Positions 1-12,455 are shown, numbered from the stretch's first letter. The stretch: DNA of 64,000 nucleotides from Diphasiastrum complanatum (GCA_029204225.1 CM055108.1:48744996-48808995), one strand, 5' to 3'. Notes: generated by a model from the sequence alone, not told the origin. Numbers and translations are program-made.

Positions 1-2330
1 ACAAGCCAATATAGTTACATCATCTCTTGAAGTCAAAATGGATGAAGGCACTTTTATAGTCAAAGACAAATATGTGAATTCGGCTGATTCGTGGTTTTTG
101 GATTCCGGAGCTACTCAACACATGACCAATCATCGTGAGATTTTTCATTTCTATACGCCTTACAACACAAAGAAGTATGTTCATCTTGGTGATGATAGCA
201 CTCACACTATCAAAGGTGAAGGTATTGTAAAATTTAGATTCCAACATGATCAATTCAAACTACTATCAAAAGTCTTGTATGTTCATAAACTCTCTACAAA
301 TCTGTTATCAATAAGTAGAATTACAAATTTAGGTCATAAAGTGGAGTTTGAGTCTGATCAATGTAGAATTATCAATATGAGTGATAAGATCCTTGCACTC
401 GGCAAGAGGCATGGATAGTTATATAGATTGGCACATTGTTATTCTGATTCTAGTCAACCCTTGAAAAGCTCTATTCTTGTCAATAAAGCATTAATATGAC
501 ATCATCACTTAAGATACTTGAATTATGCATATGTTTTGAACATGTCCAGACAATCTCTAGCACTTGATATCGACTATCCTTCTGGCAAAGTTGATCTTCC
601 TATTTGCCATAGCTGCATCCTTGGGAAGCAGACTAGGATTCCATTTAGATCGAGTCATAGGCATCTAGCAAAAGGTCTGTCAGATGGTGTTTATTAGATA
701 TATTTGGACCTATGAAAACTCCATCATTGATAGATGCAAAGGATTTCATTACCTTTATTGACGAATTCTCTTGAAGAACAACTTTTTACTTCATCAACCA
801 GAAATCAGAAGCTTTCATCAAGTTTGGACAATTCAAATAGCATGCATAAGATCAAACTAGCAAACAAATCAAAGCACTGAGGTCCGACAACAGAGGAGAA
901 TATATTTCCACCGGATTCAAGGAGTACTATCTCAACAACAATATTGAACAACAATACATTACCTTCTATTCACCTCAGTCAAATGGTAGAGAAAGAACAG
1001 AACCTTAGTCGAATCGACAAAGTGCATGTTATCACATGTAACACTTACGAGTTTTTGGATGTACTCCTTATGCACAAATTCCTCATGATCATAGGAAGAA
1101 GCTCGACTTCTAGAGTATCAAATGTATTTTTGTTAGCTACACTACTTCAGATCAAGCCTAAAAGTTGTTCGATCCTATCAAGTCGAAGATATTCGTTAGC
1201 CGGGATGTCATCTTCATTGAAGATCAATTTATCGACCTCAAGGGAAAAGTCAAAGCCCATATAGTCAACTCTTTGGCTTCATCTGACATATTGAAATTCG
1301 AGGTTCCTTAGTCAACTATTCTCATTGAAGAGGTCCAAGCTCATCCACTTTCGACAAACAACATATCAACGACAACTCCGAAGATGATAATGTTGCAATT
1401 CAACAACTACAGTATGATGAAAATGTTCAACTTTCTCTATTTTTTAGAAGATCATCAAGAACTAGCAGACCACCTATCAGGTATATTGATGAGTCTGCAG
1501 CCTCCCTTGTACACGCCAATGACTGTCGAAGAGGCACTCAGTCAGCTTGATTCCAATATCTAGAAAAAAGCTATGGATAAAGAGTATTCATCTCTTATCA
1601 AGAACCAGACATGGACAATTGTCGAATTACCTGCTAGAAGAAATGTAGTTGATTACAAATGGACTTTTAAGGTCATGTACAAAGCAGACAGAAGTATTGA
1701 TAGAAGAAAGGCCCGACTTGTCACCAGAGGTTTTTCTCATGTATACAACGTCGATTACACTGAGACCTTAAGTCCAGTAGTCAAGCATTCTTCTATTCGA
1801 CTTTTATTATCGTTTGCTACTGAAGTAGATTTGGAAATACATCAAATGGATGTACATATAGCATATCTCAATGGAGTTATCAAAGAAGACATTTACATGG
1901 TGCCACCCCAAGGTTATATTATTGAAGGTAAACACAATCATGTGTGTAAACTCCATAAAGCACTTTATGCTTGAAGCAATCTGCTCGAGCATGGTTTCAA
2001 AGGATCAATACTTTCCTTATTGATACAGCTACGCACCAAGCTCTTTAGATTCGAATGTTTACTTCAAGATAGTGCAGCAGTCTATTATCATTATCACTTT
2101 ATACGTGGACAATACATTGTTCTTTTGCGACAATATCAATCTAATAAAAGAAGAGAAGACAATGCTATTTTCTGAATTCGACATGATCGATCTAGATGAA
2201 GCTTATTTTTGCCTTGGTATTCAAATCCATAGAGATAGACACTACAATATTCTAGAGGATTTCCGACCCTATTGCCAAGGCTTTTATGAAGATTTTTTTT
2301 TTTTTGAAAAAACATCGTATGCCTCTGTAT
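1..2330 (+). pseudogene. Decayed Ty1/copia retrotransposon (protease to reverse transcriptase)
   Basis: Several broken frames run in the order of a copia polyprotein. Positions 38-418 hold the aspartic protease signature LDSGATQHM and the start of the pre-integrase segment. Integrase remnants lie at about 600-1260, including an SDN-like site with the frame lost. Positions 1573-1974 hold the N-terminal part of RVT_2, with W.....L, KARLVTRGF and the MDVHIAYLNG segment. Positions 2072-2332 hold the catalytic YVDD segment, changed here to YVDN. Many stops and frameshifts separate the pieces, and the window begins inside the element, so gag and the 5' LTR are not visible. No 3' LTR was found. The element is old and cannot be functional. 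The copia assignment is firm; the exact lineage is not. Confidence 0.9.
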
Positions 2331-2780
2331 AAACCCTAAAGTATGCCTCGAAATGAGATCCTCAATAATTGCCTCAGTAATCAAGGCTTCTTCACCTCAT
2401 TTTTTGCCTTCTTATAACATGCGTATACCCCAAGAGATATGTCGAGGCCCCTCGGTATATATATCCCTCCCAACAAGCTATTGGTGACCCTCTCTATTCC
2501 GAGGATTATACCAAGGGGTATCCCTTGGTATATCTCTATCAAAAGTTTACCTTGTTTTGAGGGTCTAAAATTAGAAAAAAAAAATTAGGGTAGAATGGAG
2601 CCTAGCTCTATTTGGCCCTAAAAATGGACTTCATCCGACTCCAAGAGTCTTTTGCACTACTTCTTATGAAGTTAGTAAGCAAAATCATTTGTTCATTCAT
2701 TATTGTTAATAAAAAAATTTGCAAAATTTATTTGAGTTATATTATAAACACTTAAAAATTGATGAAGGAAACTTAAATTC
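2331..2780. other. Non-coding interval with a short hairpin
   Basis: I see no gene. The stretch after the copia relic has repeated motifs such as GAGGCCCCTCGG and an imperfect palindrome at 2509-2530 (arms ACCAAGGG and CCCTTGGT). No terminal repeats or flanking duplications were identified. Confidence 0.4.
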
Positions 2781-3600
2781 AATGAATATATATTCATACA
2801 TAAATGTTCCAAGTACAGAGATATGTTACAAATTGGATTATTGAAATATATCTAATTATAATTAGATCTAGTTGAGTTGTCCTCATCTTGGCCATTGACA
2901 TCGCAATCGCACTCGTGTGACTGTGATACTTGCATCCAATGAATATAATTTAGTTATATGAGAAATGTGATGAGAGTGAAAGTCAGACCACATGAATGTA
3001 GTGGAGTTAAAGTATATCTTGAAGCCATATATACCTCAAATCTAGAATATCCATCCGAATCAAGGCATAAGGAAGACATGAAGTTTGTGAATAAAGGATT
3101 CCCCAAAAATCCAGATCATGTCAAACAACAACGAGAAACTACTAAGAAGCTATAGGAGACTTTAGAGACCTTCACACATTGGGAGTGGTGGCCAACGTTC
3201 TCCCATGAACATCATTATAACCTTGTCAAATGGCTCCATTCTATCCTAAAACTAGACTGCATGCAATTGAAGAGCCATGTAGAGGACTTAACTTAGACAA
3301 ATTATATATATTGATACATAAATGTTTGAATTACAAATATATATCAGAATGAAATGCCTAATTATTAGATCCAGCTAAATTGTCCCCATCTTGGCCATGG
3401 TCATTGGACTCATATGACTGCGCTGCATGAGACTGGAACTGCGATACTTGCCTGCATACCTGCGTGCAACAAAGATGTGTAGATTTTGTAAGTGATGTTG
3501 TAGAGTGTCCGACCGAATGAATGTGGTGAAGCCAAAATATATGCTGAAACCATAATACATACCTCAAAATATCCATCCCAATCAATTCTCACTCCTGTTA
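2780..3600. repeat. Diverged direct repeat, two units of about 300 bp
   Basis: The unit at about 2780-3095 resembles the unit at about 3300-3600. Shared blocks in the same order include ATACATAAATGTT, the CATCTTGGCCAT block, TGCGATACTTGC or TGTGATACTTGC, a block around GAATGTAGTGGAG or GAATGTGGTGAAG, and AATATCCATCC. Divergence is high, so the duplication is old. It may be part of a decayed gene or transposon whose minus-strand pieces follow at 3770-4745. Confidence 0.6.
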
Positions 3601-3769
3601 CCTCCAATAATTCGAGTAATGATTGCAAGTTGTTGGAATTTGCATACTTTTACTCCTCTTTTGTGGGAGACCGCTTTACGGCAGATTTCTGCATGAACAG
3701 ACAAATCGACGATTGTAATTTAATCTAAACAAATCCACAAATAAAATATGAATTATGACCAAAACAAGT

Positions 3770-4745
3770 TCAACTTATGGGTGGGGAGACTTTCAAAATG
3801 GGCATGAAAAGAACCTTGGCCACCATTGCCCAGGTGCGAGGGACTTGCCGTATCCATTCGCTTCTTAAATGCCTCTCTTTGTTGCTTGAAACAATCTGTA
3901 TCTTCTCGAAATTCCTTCTTTGCAAACTTTCAATTGTCCTTGTCCACATTGTATGGCCTAGATTTGCCAACTCTCACCGCATCTGGGATCTCTAGTTTGC
4001 GGTGGCTCATCACGCTTCCCATACATCGTCCCATCTATATTCAGTCAAATTCCAAATCAGGGGAGGGGACTGGAAATTCTCTATACAACTGGTCAATGAC
4101 ATAATTCTTTTCCTCATCACTTTGTTTGTGCCAGTCCTTGAAAATGTCCCCGTTGAAGACCACATGCATGAGATGCAAGTGATGACATGACCACCGCGGT
4201 CATCCTCCACTACGTGCTTCTCCACATCTATGTCATAGGATGGCAAGATGTCAGCTGATGGAGAGGTGGCAAAGGAAGTGCCAAGAGGAGTGGGGAAGTT
4301 GACTAAAATGGAAATGATTTGGGGAGGAGTTTGAAGGCGATCTCGAGAAGAGTGGGGAGGGGTATGAAGAGGAGAAGGTTGGGGAGGAGTTTGAGTGGGA
4401 ATGTAACCAACCGGGGTTTGAATGGGAGAAAAAATGGGTGGAGTGGCTTGGCAAGAGGGATCACAGTGCCATGGAGACCCTATAGAGGGCATGGATACCA
4501 AAGAAGGAAAAATGTGAGGATAGAGTGTGGGAATGTCGGAATAATCATGTGTGATAGATGCAGGAGTCAAAGTATCACACGCCATCCATGTTGCTTCTTG
4601 AGTTGGGGTTTCTCGAAGTAAGGAAGACCTATGACGAGGCCTGTTAGATGGATGTGTTGGACTCGAGGCTGCATGAAGCACAACATCATCGGTGTCACTG
4701 CCACAACAGGTTCCGCCGCTGTTGGATATGCATCTACCACCGTAA
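3770..4745 (-). pseudogene. Unrecognised, probably decayed coding region, proline-rich
   Basis: A long minus-strand frame covers about 4010-4745. Its middle is rich in Pro, Thr and Ser (repeats of the type TPPQ and SPLHTPP), which suggests a low-complexity linker. A second minus-strand stretch at about 3780-3980 reads like coding sequence with charged residues (for example FKQQREAFKKR), and a similar peptide (VKQQRETTKKL) is found on the plus strand at about 3110-3150. The open frame formally continues to 4780, but its first codons are antisense to a copia fragment starting near 4745, so that start is an artefact. I do not recognise the family. It may be a fragment of a plant DNA-transposon accessory gene, or chance. 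Confidence 0.25.
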
Positions 4746-5085
4746 AAAGCATACAAAGTATATCTACCCTCTGCTGACAAGAATGTTGTTAGTAGAGATG
4801 TGATCTTTCATGAAGATTCGAAGTTGAAGACCTTCCAATTATCAAGAATGATAACATTTCAGCTCAAGCTCTTGCAAATAATCTTGTGTTCCATGCAAGG
4901 AGCAAACACATCAAGGTAGCTCATCATTTTGTAAGAGAAAAAGTCATTGGGAGAGAGATCTTATTGGAGCATGTTGGATCTTCAAATTGTGTTGCAGATC
5001 TTCTCACCAAGCCATTACTCAAGAATGTCTTTATCAAAATGAGGTCTAATCTTGGCCTAATTTCAAAGTCAATGTGAGATAGGAA
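4745..5085 (+). pseudogene. Copia fragment: integrase C-terminal tail joined to RNase H C-terminus
   Basis: The frame reads a copia integrase-tail motif (YKVYLPSADKNVVSRDVIF, about 4755-4812) and soon afterwards the C-terminal part of the copia RNase H, with FHARSKHIKVAHHFVREK, CVADLLTKPL and the final helix (4830-5077). The whole reverse transcriptase and first half of RNase H are missing between them. The sequence is closest to element C at 33-37 kb in this window. The next segment, 5100-5465, carries the missing first half of RNase H on the opposite strand. Confidence 0.85.
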
Positions 5086-5099
5086 GACAATTTTTACTA

Positions 5100-5465
5100 A
5101 TCTTCACACTCCTCCTTAAAGTAGCCTTTTGATCCATAAAACCTCTTTTGTTGTGGTTGTAAGAGATTTGTACTCAGCTTCACATGATGATAAGGATATA
5201 GTTGCTTGCTTCTTTGATAGCCAAGAAACTAAGTTCCCTGCAAGAAAAATTGTGTAAGCACTTGTGGATTTTCTATCCAACCTATCTCTTGCAAAGTCTG
5301 AATATGAAAAAGCAACCAAAGTCAGATCTTCTCCTTTGTAGAATAATCCATAATCTAAGGTATATACCTCAAGATTCTTTTAGCCAACTTCCAATGATAT
5401 ATCTTTGGATCATGCATGTGTTGACTTAACTTATGCACACTAAAGCTTAGATCGGGCCTAGTCAC
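5100..5465 (-). pseudogene. Inverted copia fragment: RNase H N-terminal half with polypurine tract
   Basis: On the minus strand, 5116-5319 encodes the first half of a copia RNase H, with DRKSTSAYTIFLAGN, WLSKKQATISLSSCEAEY and KEVLWIKRLL. Upstream sequence to about 5465 matches the segment that precedes RNase H in element C. The protein stops at exactly the point where the plus-strand copy at 4830-5077 resumes. Positions 5104-5117 on the minus strand are the AGGAGGAG polypurine tract followed by GTGTGAAGA, the start of a 3' LTR of the TGTGAAG family. The two halves therefore face each other around the polypurine tract. Confidence 0.85.
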
Positions 5466-5521
5466 GGTTAATATGAAAAATTCAACATAATAAAATCTGA
5501 AAAAAAGACACTTACTTTGTT

Positions 5522-7246
5522 ATGTATGGCAACACGAGAATTGGAGTCCCCAGTCTTCCAATGGAATGCACTCCAATTATTAAGAAAAATGCGAAAGTTG
5601 TAAAGAATGCTGCTGAAATAGTTAGAGAAGTAAGAATGAATAATCATATGAATATAGATTTGTGGGTGGATGGATCAATTTATCCTAATGATCCAGCTAC
5701 CAATTTGTGTCCAGATTTTAAGTAATAATATTTTCCTTGATATTGAAAATGTTCTAAAATACATTATTCAATTCTATAAACTAGATGAATATCAAGAAAA
5801 AGAAAAGATCATTATTGTAATAAAATTGGATGAATCTGAAATCATCAAGGGTCAGAAGTTGGAATGAGTGATTGTCACTTTGATGAACAACATTTCAGAT
5901 ACAAATGATCGAACATTTAGTGTTCAATCAGAAAATCACATATGGTGGTTGGCGGCATTCCAGGTATACATTTCAATTTTCATTTGGAATATCTTTATTA
6001 ACAATTCATACCTTGCCAATTTTTATTGACATGTCATGCATTGCTTGTTTCTCTACAGGTCTTGAAAGAGGACCATAAAATACTTTCATGGATATTCTCA
6101 ACAACAAATTATGGCGAGATTATAAAGAGACATTTGGAGAGTGAGAAATTTACAGTAAAAAACCATGGAAGATCTCAAACTCAATGGCACCTTGCAGGGG
6201 ATTTGAAAACATTAAAATGTATGTATAATGTCTCTCATGGGGCAACATCAAAGCATCCATGTCTTTATTGCATGAAGGATTGCTAAAATATGAATTTGGG
6301 ACGATCAACAAACACTGGCCCAGCATGAGAAGCTGAAGATCCAAATATGAAAAGTGTTCTGCAAATTCCATTAAAATATGTTCACATATGCACATTGCAT
6401 TCCGAGGTTTGTATTATTGAAAAACTTATTTACCTGCATATTCTACTAGCATGGAATCATAAACCGGAGTCTATGGCTAAAGCAGCAATTAGGAGGTTGG
6501 AAATAGTTCTGTCAAATGCAGGACTACATAAAGGGAATGTCACGATTGAAAAAAGTGACAGACTCTCCGGGAAGAAAGAAAGTGTTCCTAATAAGCCATC
6601 AATTGGAGGTGCTAAAGCAAGAAGATTCTTATCCAATCACACATGCAAAGAATCAAGTGTCAGATACAAAATTTGGGGAGAAATTGTTCAAGCCACACAA
6701 ACATTGGAAGGAAGTAATTGAGTGGAAAAGGGACAAGTGTGGACCAACTTAGACAAACTCATAGGTGTTATCAGGAAAGAAAACCTATCATCAGAAGATA
6801 TGAAGACTTTGCAAAATCATTGCACCACATTTGTAAAATCTGTACATGATTGTTGGGGAAAAAACAACGTTACTCATTACATGGTGCTAATCTATATCAT
6901 TATCTGGTACTTTTCTCATTAGGATTATATTTTTTCTACTGATGTAACTAATCAAAACTATTGTTTGCAGCACATCCTTCTTCATCATGCAACTTATTTT
7001 GCAAAGGAATATGGGAGCTTAAGTATCTGGTCATCACAAGGCATGGAAAAATCTCATTGGCAAGCAAGGGGAGCATTTCATAGAGCAACAAATCATGGAG
7101 GACACAATTCAAGAAATAAATATTTAGTTCAACTTTTTCAGTGGTTTTATAGAAGAGCACAATTTAGATATCAAGCTAAAAACTCGCCAAGTATTACGAT
7201 ATTTCGAAAGGCATTCAAATTCATAACAAAAGAGAGATCCTTGTAA
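5522..7246 (+). pseudogene. Decayed three-exon gene of unrecognised eukaryotic family
   Basis: Three coding stretches join in phase. The first, 5522-5963, has a frameshift near 5720 and an in-frame TGA at 5865. The second, 6059-6883, has three in-frame stops (near 6284, 6329 and 6719). The third, 6971-7246, ends in TAA. Both proposed introns (5964-6058 and 6884-6970) have GT...AG borders and are phase 0. Conserved-looking peptides include WHLAGDLKTLKCMY, a CLYC cluster, KPSIGGAKARRFL and WSSQGMEKSHWQARGAF. The Cys pair and acidic/His residues suggest a domesticated or transposon-type nuclease, but I cannot name the family. The partner at 7276-8699 converges on it with only 29 bp between stops. 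Number of stops: pseudogene. Confidence 0.55.
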
Positions 7247-7275
7247 TATATCAAAAATCTATTATGAAAAATTAT

Positions 7276-8699
7276 TTAATTATCATCAGCATCCTTTTCA
7301 AGATTCAGACGGATGGTATTGTCATGAAGGAATAATCTCCTTTCATATGGATCCAAAAATTCTAAATTTTTCCTCTTGCTCATATCAATGTAACCTGAAT
7401 AAAGGGCCATTGCAGATGACCTTTTTGTAGTCTCATTGGGAGTATAACCCAATATCTTAATAGCCAAAACTCTTTTCACAAAAACAATTTTATATGTTCC
7501 TCTTGCGTACTTATGGCCTCCTAAACAAACTGATAATGATTTGATGGCCATAATGACAGTGGTTGCATATGGATTAAAAGATAAATGATATTCACAAATC
7601 TCATTATTTTGAAAGTGTTTCAAATAATGAGATAGAGAGACATCTTTTCTCCTGGCTGATACACCACTGACACCTCCATGTCTCATACCAAAGGCATCTA
7701 TTTCAATAGCATCTTGTAAACGAGAAAGAAAATAGATTTAGAATTATACATAACACTGCAAACTCAATAAGAAAACTGAACAATATCAATACCAATATAA
7801 TATCTACGTACCATATCATAATCATCATAATCAACGATGTTTGCTCTGCTAATGCCATGTCCTCCAATGGCCTCTACATTTCCGGAGGGGATATATCTAG
7901 GCCTTGGGGATATTTTTTTTGGAATTCCAAAAATTTCTCCTCTGTAGGCAAAGTTTTTTCATAGTCTTTAGATTTTTCAATCATGGCCTCTAAGGCCTCA
8001 TTGCCAGATTTCCAATTGCCATCTTTATCATAATCTATCTCACTTTCAAGGTCATCATATGAGTAATCAACAATGTCAGAAAATTCAGATAAATTTTGAG
8101 CAAAAATTGAGTGGATTTCATCCTCTCTCAAATTCAAATCATCTTCTATATCATTAAATGAAATATAACTTTTATTATTTATAAAATATCAGGGAACGTC
8201 AAGTAGAGTTAATTGATTAACAAGAGATGCAGAGGATTATAGGACGAGGGAGAGTTTTTTGATAATCTGAAGCCATAGATGCTTCAGCTTCAACCCCTAT
8301 ATCAGTATCTGCATCATCTACATCAACTGGAGCAGGTATAGATGCTTCGATCAATGGAACAGTTTTCTTTTGTGGATATCACAATATATATTTCTTTTGA
8401 AATGGTCATGCTGGTTAGAGTACTTTCTATTGTGTTTATGCTTAGATGATGGTTGGGAATGCACAAGGTCCTGAAAATGAACAAAACAAAAACTATCTAT
8501 ATCCAAAACAAGAGCACTAATAATTTGAGAAAAATTATCAAGATAAGAATTTCAATTATAACGATTCTCATAAACTAGCTTATCGATATCGGAGGGAGCA
8601 AAAAAATACTAGCAAAATACTCTAATTTCTCAGATGGAATTTCATTGGCATTAAAAAAATTCAGAAGTTTGCTATCTAAAAACATGGAGGAACTAGCCA
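7276..8699 (-). pseudogene. Decayed multi-exon gene, convergent partner of 5522-7246
   Basis: The best start is ATG at 8699 (MASSSMFLDSKLLNFF). A GT...AG intron fits 8471-8575 if one base in a poly-T run of exon 1 is disregarded. Exon 2 encodes a His/Lys/Asn-rich segment (SSKHKHNRKYSNQHDHFKR), then after a frameshift an acidic segment near 8230-8400. A further acidic stretch is at 7874-8150, ending next to a GGHGIS segment. The last part, 7276-7710, ends in RLFLHDNTIRLNLEK and includes GMRHGGVSGVSARRKD. Frameshifts and a stop break the chain, so the full exon structure is unresolved. I do not recognise the family. Its position tail-to-tail with 5522-7246 suggests that both belonged to one transposon or gene pair. 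Confidence 0.45.
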
Positions 8700-11090
8700 T
8701 ATTGTATCTGATATCAGTTCAACGCGACAGAATGATATCGGTAGAGGAATGAACAAGAGTGCGAGCGTTGATCCGATATCGTTAGAACGAGATTGAAATT
8801 TGTCGCAAGCACACGTCAGAAGTGGCTGATATTGATTCATCGCAGCTAAATGAATCCGACCATGCACTGTTTGGGAAGGCAGACGTCGATTCGATAGCGC
8901 GAGATAGAAAGAAAACAAAAAGACTAGTGAGTTTAGAATAAAAGATCGCAAAATCGAAATATGGCAAGTAGTGCCCATATTTATAGCCAATTCCTGTTGA
9001 TCACAGCTATACATTTGTCAAAAAACAAATTGAGAAACACAGCCTATATTTATCCACCAATCAAAGAGACAAATTTGTACCTATGCCGGAATACATTAAC
9101 TAGTCTATCACTAGATTCAACGAATCATCATTAGCCCTGACCCTAGAATATGTACCTGTGCCGGAATAAATTAAATATTCAATCACTAGCCTCCTCGTAT
9201 AATCATTAAACAAATAATACACAAATGATAAATGGATATCATTGAAAAACGTGTACGAGGAGAATTATTATAATCTCTTGTCCTATTTAAGCACCGTAAA
9301 GACGAGATTTTTTCTTTTGAGATAATGTTCATTCAAAACATTTTCATTAGTCGTTCATAATGTGCTCCAATATATGAACGCTTATCATCTTGTGATGTTA
9401 TTAACATTGATAGTAAGCATATCAATCAAGAAGGGAATAACCCATTTCTTAGATTTACAAAACACGATAAGAGGTTGAGGAGGAGCTGTTTTTAGTAGCA
9501 ATTACTAATTTGTTTAATAGTAGTTATTTTATCAAAGTCAACTTGGGGATTCTTCAAAGTGAATAAAATAATATGGTCTAGTTTTGTTAATTTAGGACAT
9601 TGCACTAAGGCTCATTTCTAGTTCAATTGTTGAGATAGCCCATTGTGCCTTGCCATAAAAAAAATAAAAATCGGTTAGGGTTGTGCATATCATTCCTAGA
9701 ACTTTGAACCCTTAGAGATTTGGCACATCAATAAATTACATGTGAACTAGACTATAGTTTTCAAGGACATCACTCATGCACTTCATTAGTTAACTAGACA
9801 TGTCACCTACACACGCGACACTCATGCAAAGGCCTTGTGCATGGAGTCTAAAGCCTAAATACGTACAAAAATTCCAATCATTCATGTGGATGAATGTAAG
9901 ATGGGATGAATGTAAATTCTTTGTCGAATACATTATACTAGGGAGTAACATTTTGGCAATTATCAAAAGTGAACCTGTACAGAGATAACTACAAGCCGTA
10001 GACTAAATCTTTATCAGATGTATAATCTGGATCGCGGCGGCCATTTGTGTGGGTAGGGGGCATTGAATGCGAAACCACACAACAGTACAACTACGGTGAT
10101 AGACGAAAACTTCAGACAAGTATCGGATCATGTGTAACTGTCGGATGTGTTAGTCACAGAAGACTCGTCCAGCTATAAACTAGTAATACCTTCATTCTGA
10201 TGCTGATACATATGTCCAAAGAAGCATTGTGGAAACCCCGGATAGCCTAACTGTGGTGCTACAGTCTGATATATTCGATGTCTGCACCGACATCTTTACT
10301 GTCGCACTGAGCTAGGATTGCGTTTTTTTTGGCCAACTTATCAAAGTTACACAGAAAAACGTGTTTCTAGAACCCATTTATATCATAAAATCACAAAGTG
10401 GGGCTCCAACTGAGATAGAGATACAGTAGATGATGACGAAATATGAAAGGTAAAGCCTCTAACTTTGCTCAGTAGTTCACCGTGCCTTCATATCTGAGAA
10501 AGACGTGCTATGCCCCACATAGCAGCCATAATGAACAACAACAGCCTCAGCGGCCAGACTTTCTGGACACATTCTGCTGTTGATGGCAAGACACTTGTGT
10601 CGTCACCCTTTTGTTTCTTTTTATAGTCTACTAAGAGTATCATAAACTAAAGATTGAAAACATAAATGGTCCAGGTTTCACTGTTGTAATTGCTGGAAAG
10701 CAACCATCAGCGTCAAATTTCAACTTCTACATAAATACCGGTGAGCCTGGCGGTAAAAAGCTGCAGCGTAGCTGAACTAGCAGCTCCTTGGCACCTCCAT
10801 CAACCACAAACTAGCGTTTTGCTTGTGGATACCTTCCTAATCCAAAAACCATATACGCCGTACATATTGTGTACCTTCCATTCCTATACTTTGCCGTTTT
10901 CCGAGCACTGAAGGTGATAATAATTGCACTATCTCAAGTAGTTGTGAAATAAATGCGAATAAGGTGATGGCCGAACCAAAATATTGTGCGACTATCCACA
11001 ACATGAAGCTACACATATGGTGTTGGCCATGTTTGTGAAGTACACATTCATGCAAATGATATGAGATAACAATGGCATGATTTCATTATG
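8700..11090. other. Interval without a recognisable gene
   Basis: Only short frames without recognisable motifs occur (for example a 62-codon plus-strand frame at 9800-9988 and a 72-codon minus-strand frame at 10837-11055). The stretch 10000-10860 is somewhat richer in G+C than its surroundings but showed no coding pattern, splice structure or repeat that I could support. Confidence 0.5.
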
Positions 11091-11099
11091 TGCACACAT

Positions 11100-11170
11100 C
11101 CTCCAAGGGATGGCTGAGTTGGTTACCTTGCATTCAAAGTTTCTTTGGTCCCAGGTTTAAAGCAACATGC
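11100..11170 (+). repeat. tRNA-like remnant, probable SINE head
   Basis: The sequence TGGCTGAGTTGGTTA at about 11111 fits the internal A box of RNA polymerase III promoters, and AGGTTTAAAGC about 40 bp downstream is a poor B box (the G-T-T-C-A core is degraded). The acceptor stem and anticodon arm cannot be paired, so it is not a functional tRNA gene. A tRNA-derived SINE or old tRNA pseudogene fits best. I found no poly-A tail or target duplication. Confidence 0.4.
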
Positions 11171-11570
11171 ATTATGTGCACATGCAAATGCTATGAGATA
11201 CAATGGCATGATATATTGTCACCTAAAATAGTGCTTGAGTTTGATAATTGTTAAGATTTGTGTCAATAAAATACATAAGTTAAAACACTTCAAAAAAATA
11301 GTATTCTTAGTCACATTCAACATAACATTGCTAATCAAATTTTGAGTGCAAAAGTTGGTTTTTAAGATTGTTCCTTGTTTAAAACATGTGCTCAAACTTG
11401 TGAACACATTGCTTTAGTTTTGGGCTTCAAATGCAAATTTAGGTGTTTGTCACCAAAACATTTCTTTCATGTGACATAATTAATATTGACAATAAATAGT
11501 TTTCTTTTTGCCATACAACTAGTTTAGTTAAGAAAGGTTGTGTGTAGAGACAATTCTCTTTTTAAGTAAG
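11171..11570. other. Non-coding AT-rich interval
   Basis: No frame with recognisable content. TGTCACC motifs occur at 11217 and 11447 but do not form a convincing terminal repeat pair. Confidence 0.4.
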
Positions 11571-11699
11571 TGACAACTTGTGGATATAATTTTATATATA
11601 AAAAATGCATGCAACATAATGCATAGTGTTCAGCACTTGAATGCTATATTCTTTTCAATAAAAGTGATGATGTGTTTTACTTCTCTAATATCACTACAA

Positions 11700-12443
11700 C
11701 ATTTTCAAACATTTTCTATCAAAAATGGTGAACTCCTGCAACTTTGCCGCAACGCGAAGCGAAGTGACACAAAGCGAAGGTCGAATGGCAAACAATTCGC
11801 GAAAGTCAACGTACCTCAAAAACCCAAGACAGGAAGCGAAGCGAAACTCAAAGGTCAAGTGATTCGTGAAAGTTGAACATGCCTCCAGGACCAAAAGGAC
11901 ACGACACGACACGAAACAAAAAGAAAATGAAAGAAAAGCTTTCGTGCTGCCAACTGGCTGTTCAACGAGCGTGGAGCTTTGAACTTCACGCTCAGCTGAA
12001 ACAATTAGCAATAACAAAGAGTAACTAACCAGTTGATTAGCGTTAACTACTCTTGTAATTCTTTGTTTAGCTATCTTGTAAACTCCACACAGTGGAGATA
12101 TAAACAATTTTCTGGATCAACAGAATACATAGAGAAGAGTGCGTGAGTAGAGTAGAAAAAGAAAAGAATAGAAACGAAATAGTAAGTCTACCAACAAGCA
12201 GAACACAGCGAAAGAGCAAAGTGTCAAGCCGCCAACGAGCGAGACACTGATCATCTCGCTCTAAAAATCAAACTGATAATACAGTTGCTCTCTCTTGTGC
12301 ATCTCCTTGTCTTCCGTTGTCTTGATTGCAAGAATGATATCTATTCTGTGATTTGTAGTCATGTGTCTAAGATCCTGCAAGCTTCTGCCTAAGAAAATTC
12401 AAAAGAAACAAATCCATTTGCGACACAAAACCCGTTCGCGACA
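11700..12443 (+). mobile_element. Probable 5' LTR of a copia element (left border not resolved)
   Basis: A plant LTR normally ends in CA directly before the primer-binding site; here the LTR ends at 12443 (...TTCGCGACA), followed at once by TGGTATCAGAGC. A TATA-like GATATAAAC at about 12098 would be the promoter. The upstream border is not clear: no matching 3' LTR exists in the window because the element is cut at about 14235, so the start given here is only an estimate. The minus-strand frame through this region is probably a shadow. Confidence 0.55.
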
Positions 12444-12455
12444 TGGTATCAGAGC
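12444..12455 (+). promoter_or_regulatory. Primer-binding site (initiator tRNA-Met type)
   Basis: TGGTATCAGAGC is the standard plant copia primer-binding site complementary to the 3' end of initiator methionine tRNA. It starts immediately after the CA that ends the LTR, and the gag frame starts 53 bp further on. Confidence 0.9.

Noticed and set aside
4746-4780. N-terminal codons of the proline-rich minus-strand frame
   Set aside because: This part is antisense to a copia integrase tail, so the apparent start is an artefact.
11100-11170. Functional tRNA gene
   Set aside because: Only the A box is good; B box, acceptor stem and anticodon arm do not fold.
11694-12107. 137-codon minus-strand frame
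   Set aside because: It lies in the presumed LTR of a plus-strand copia element, has no motif, and its composition is that of an antisense shadow.
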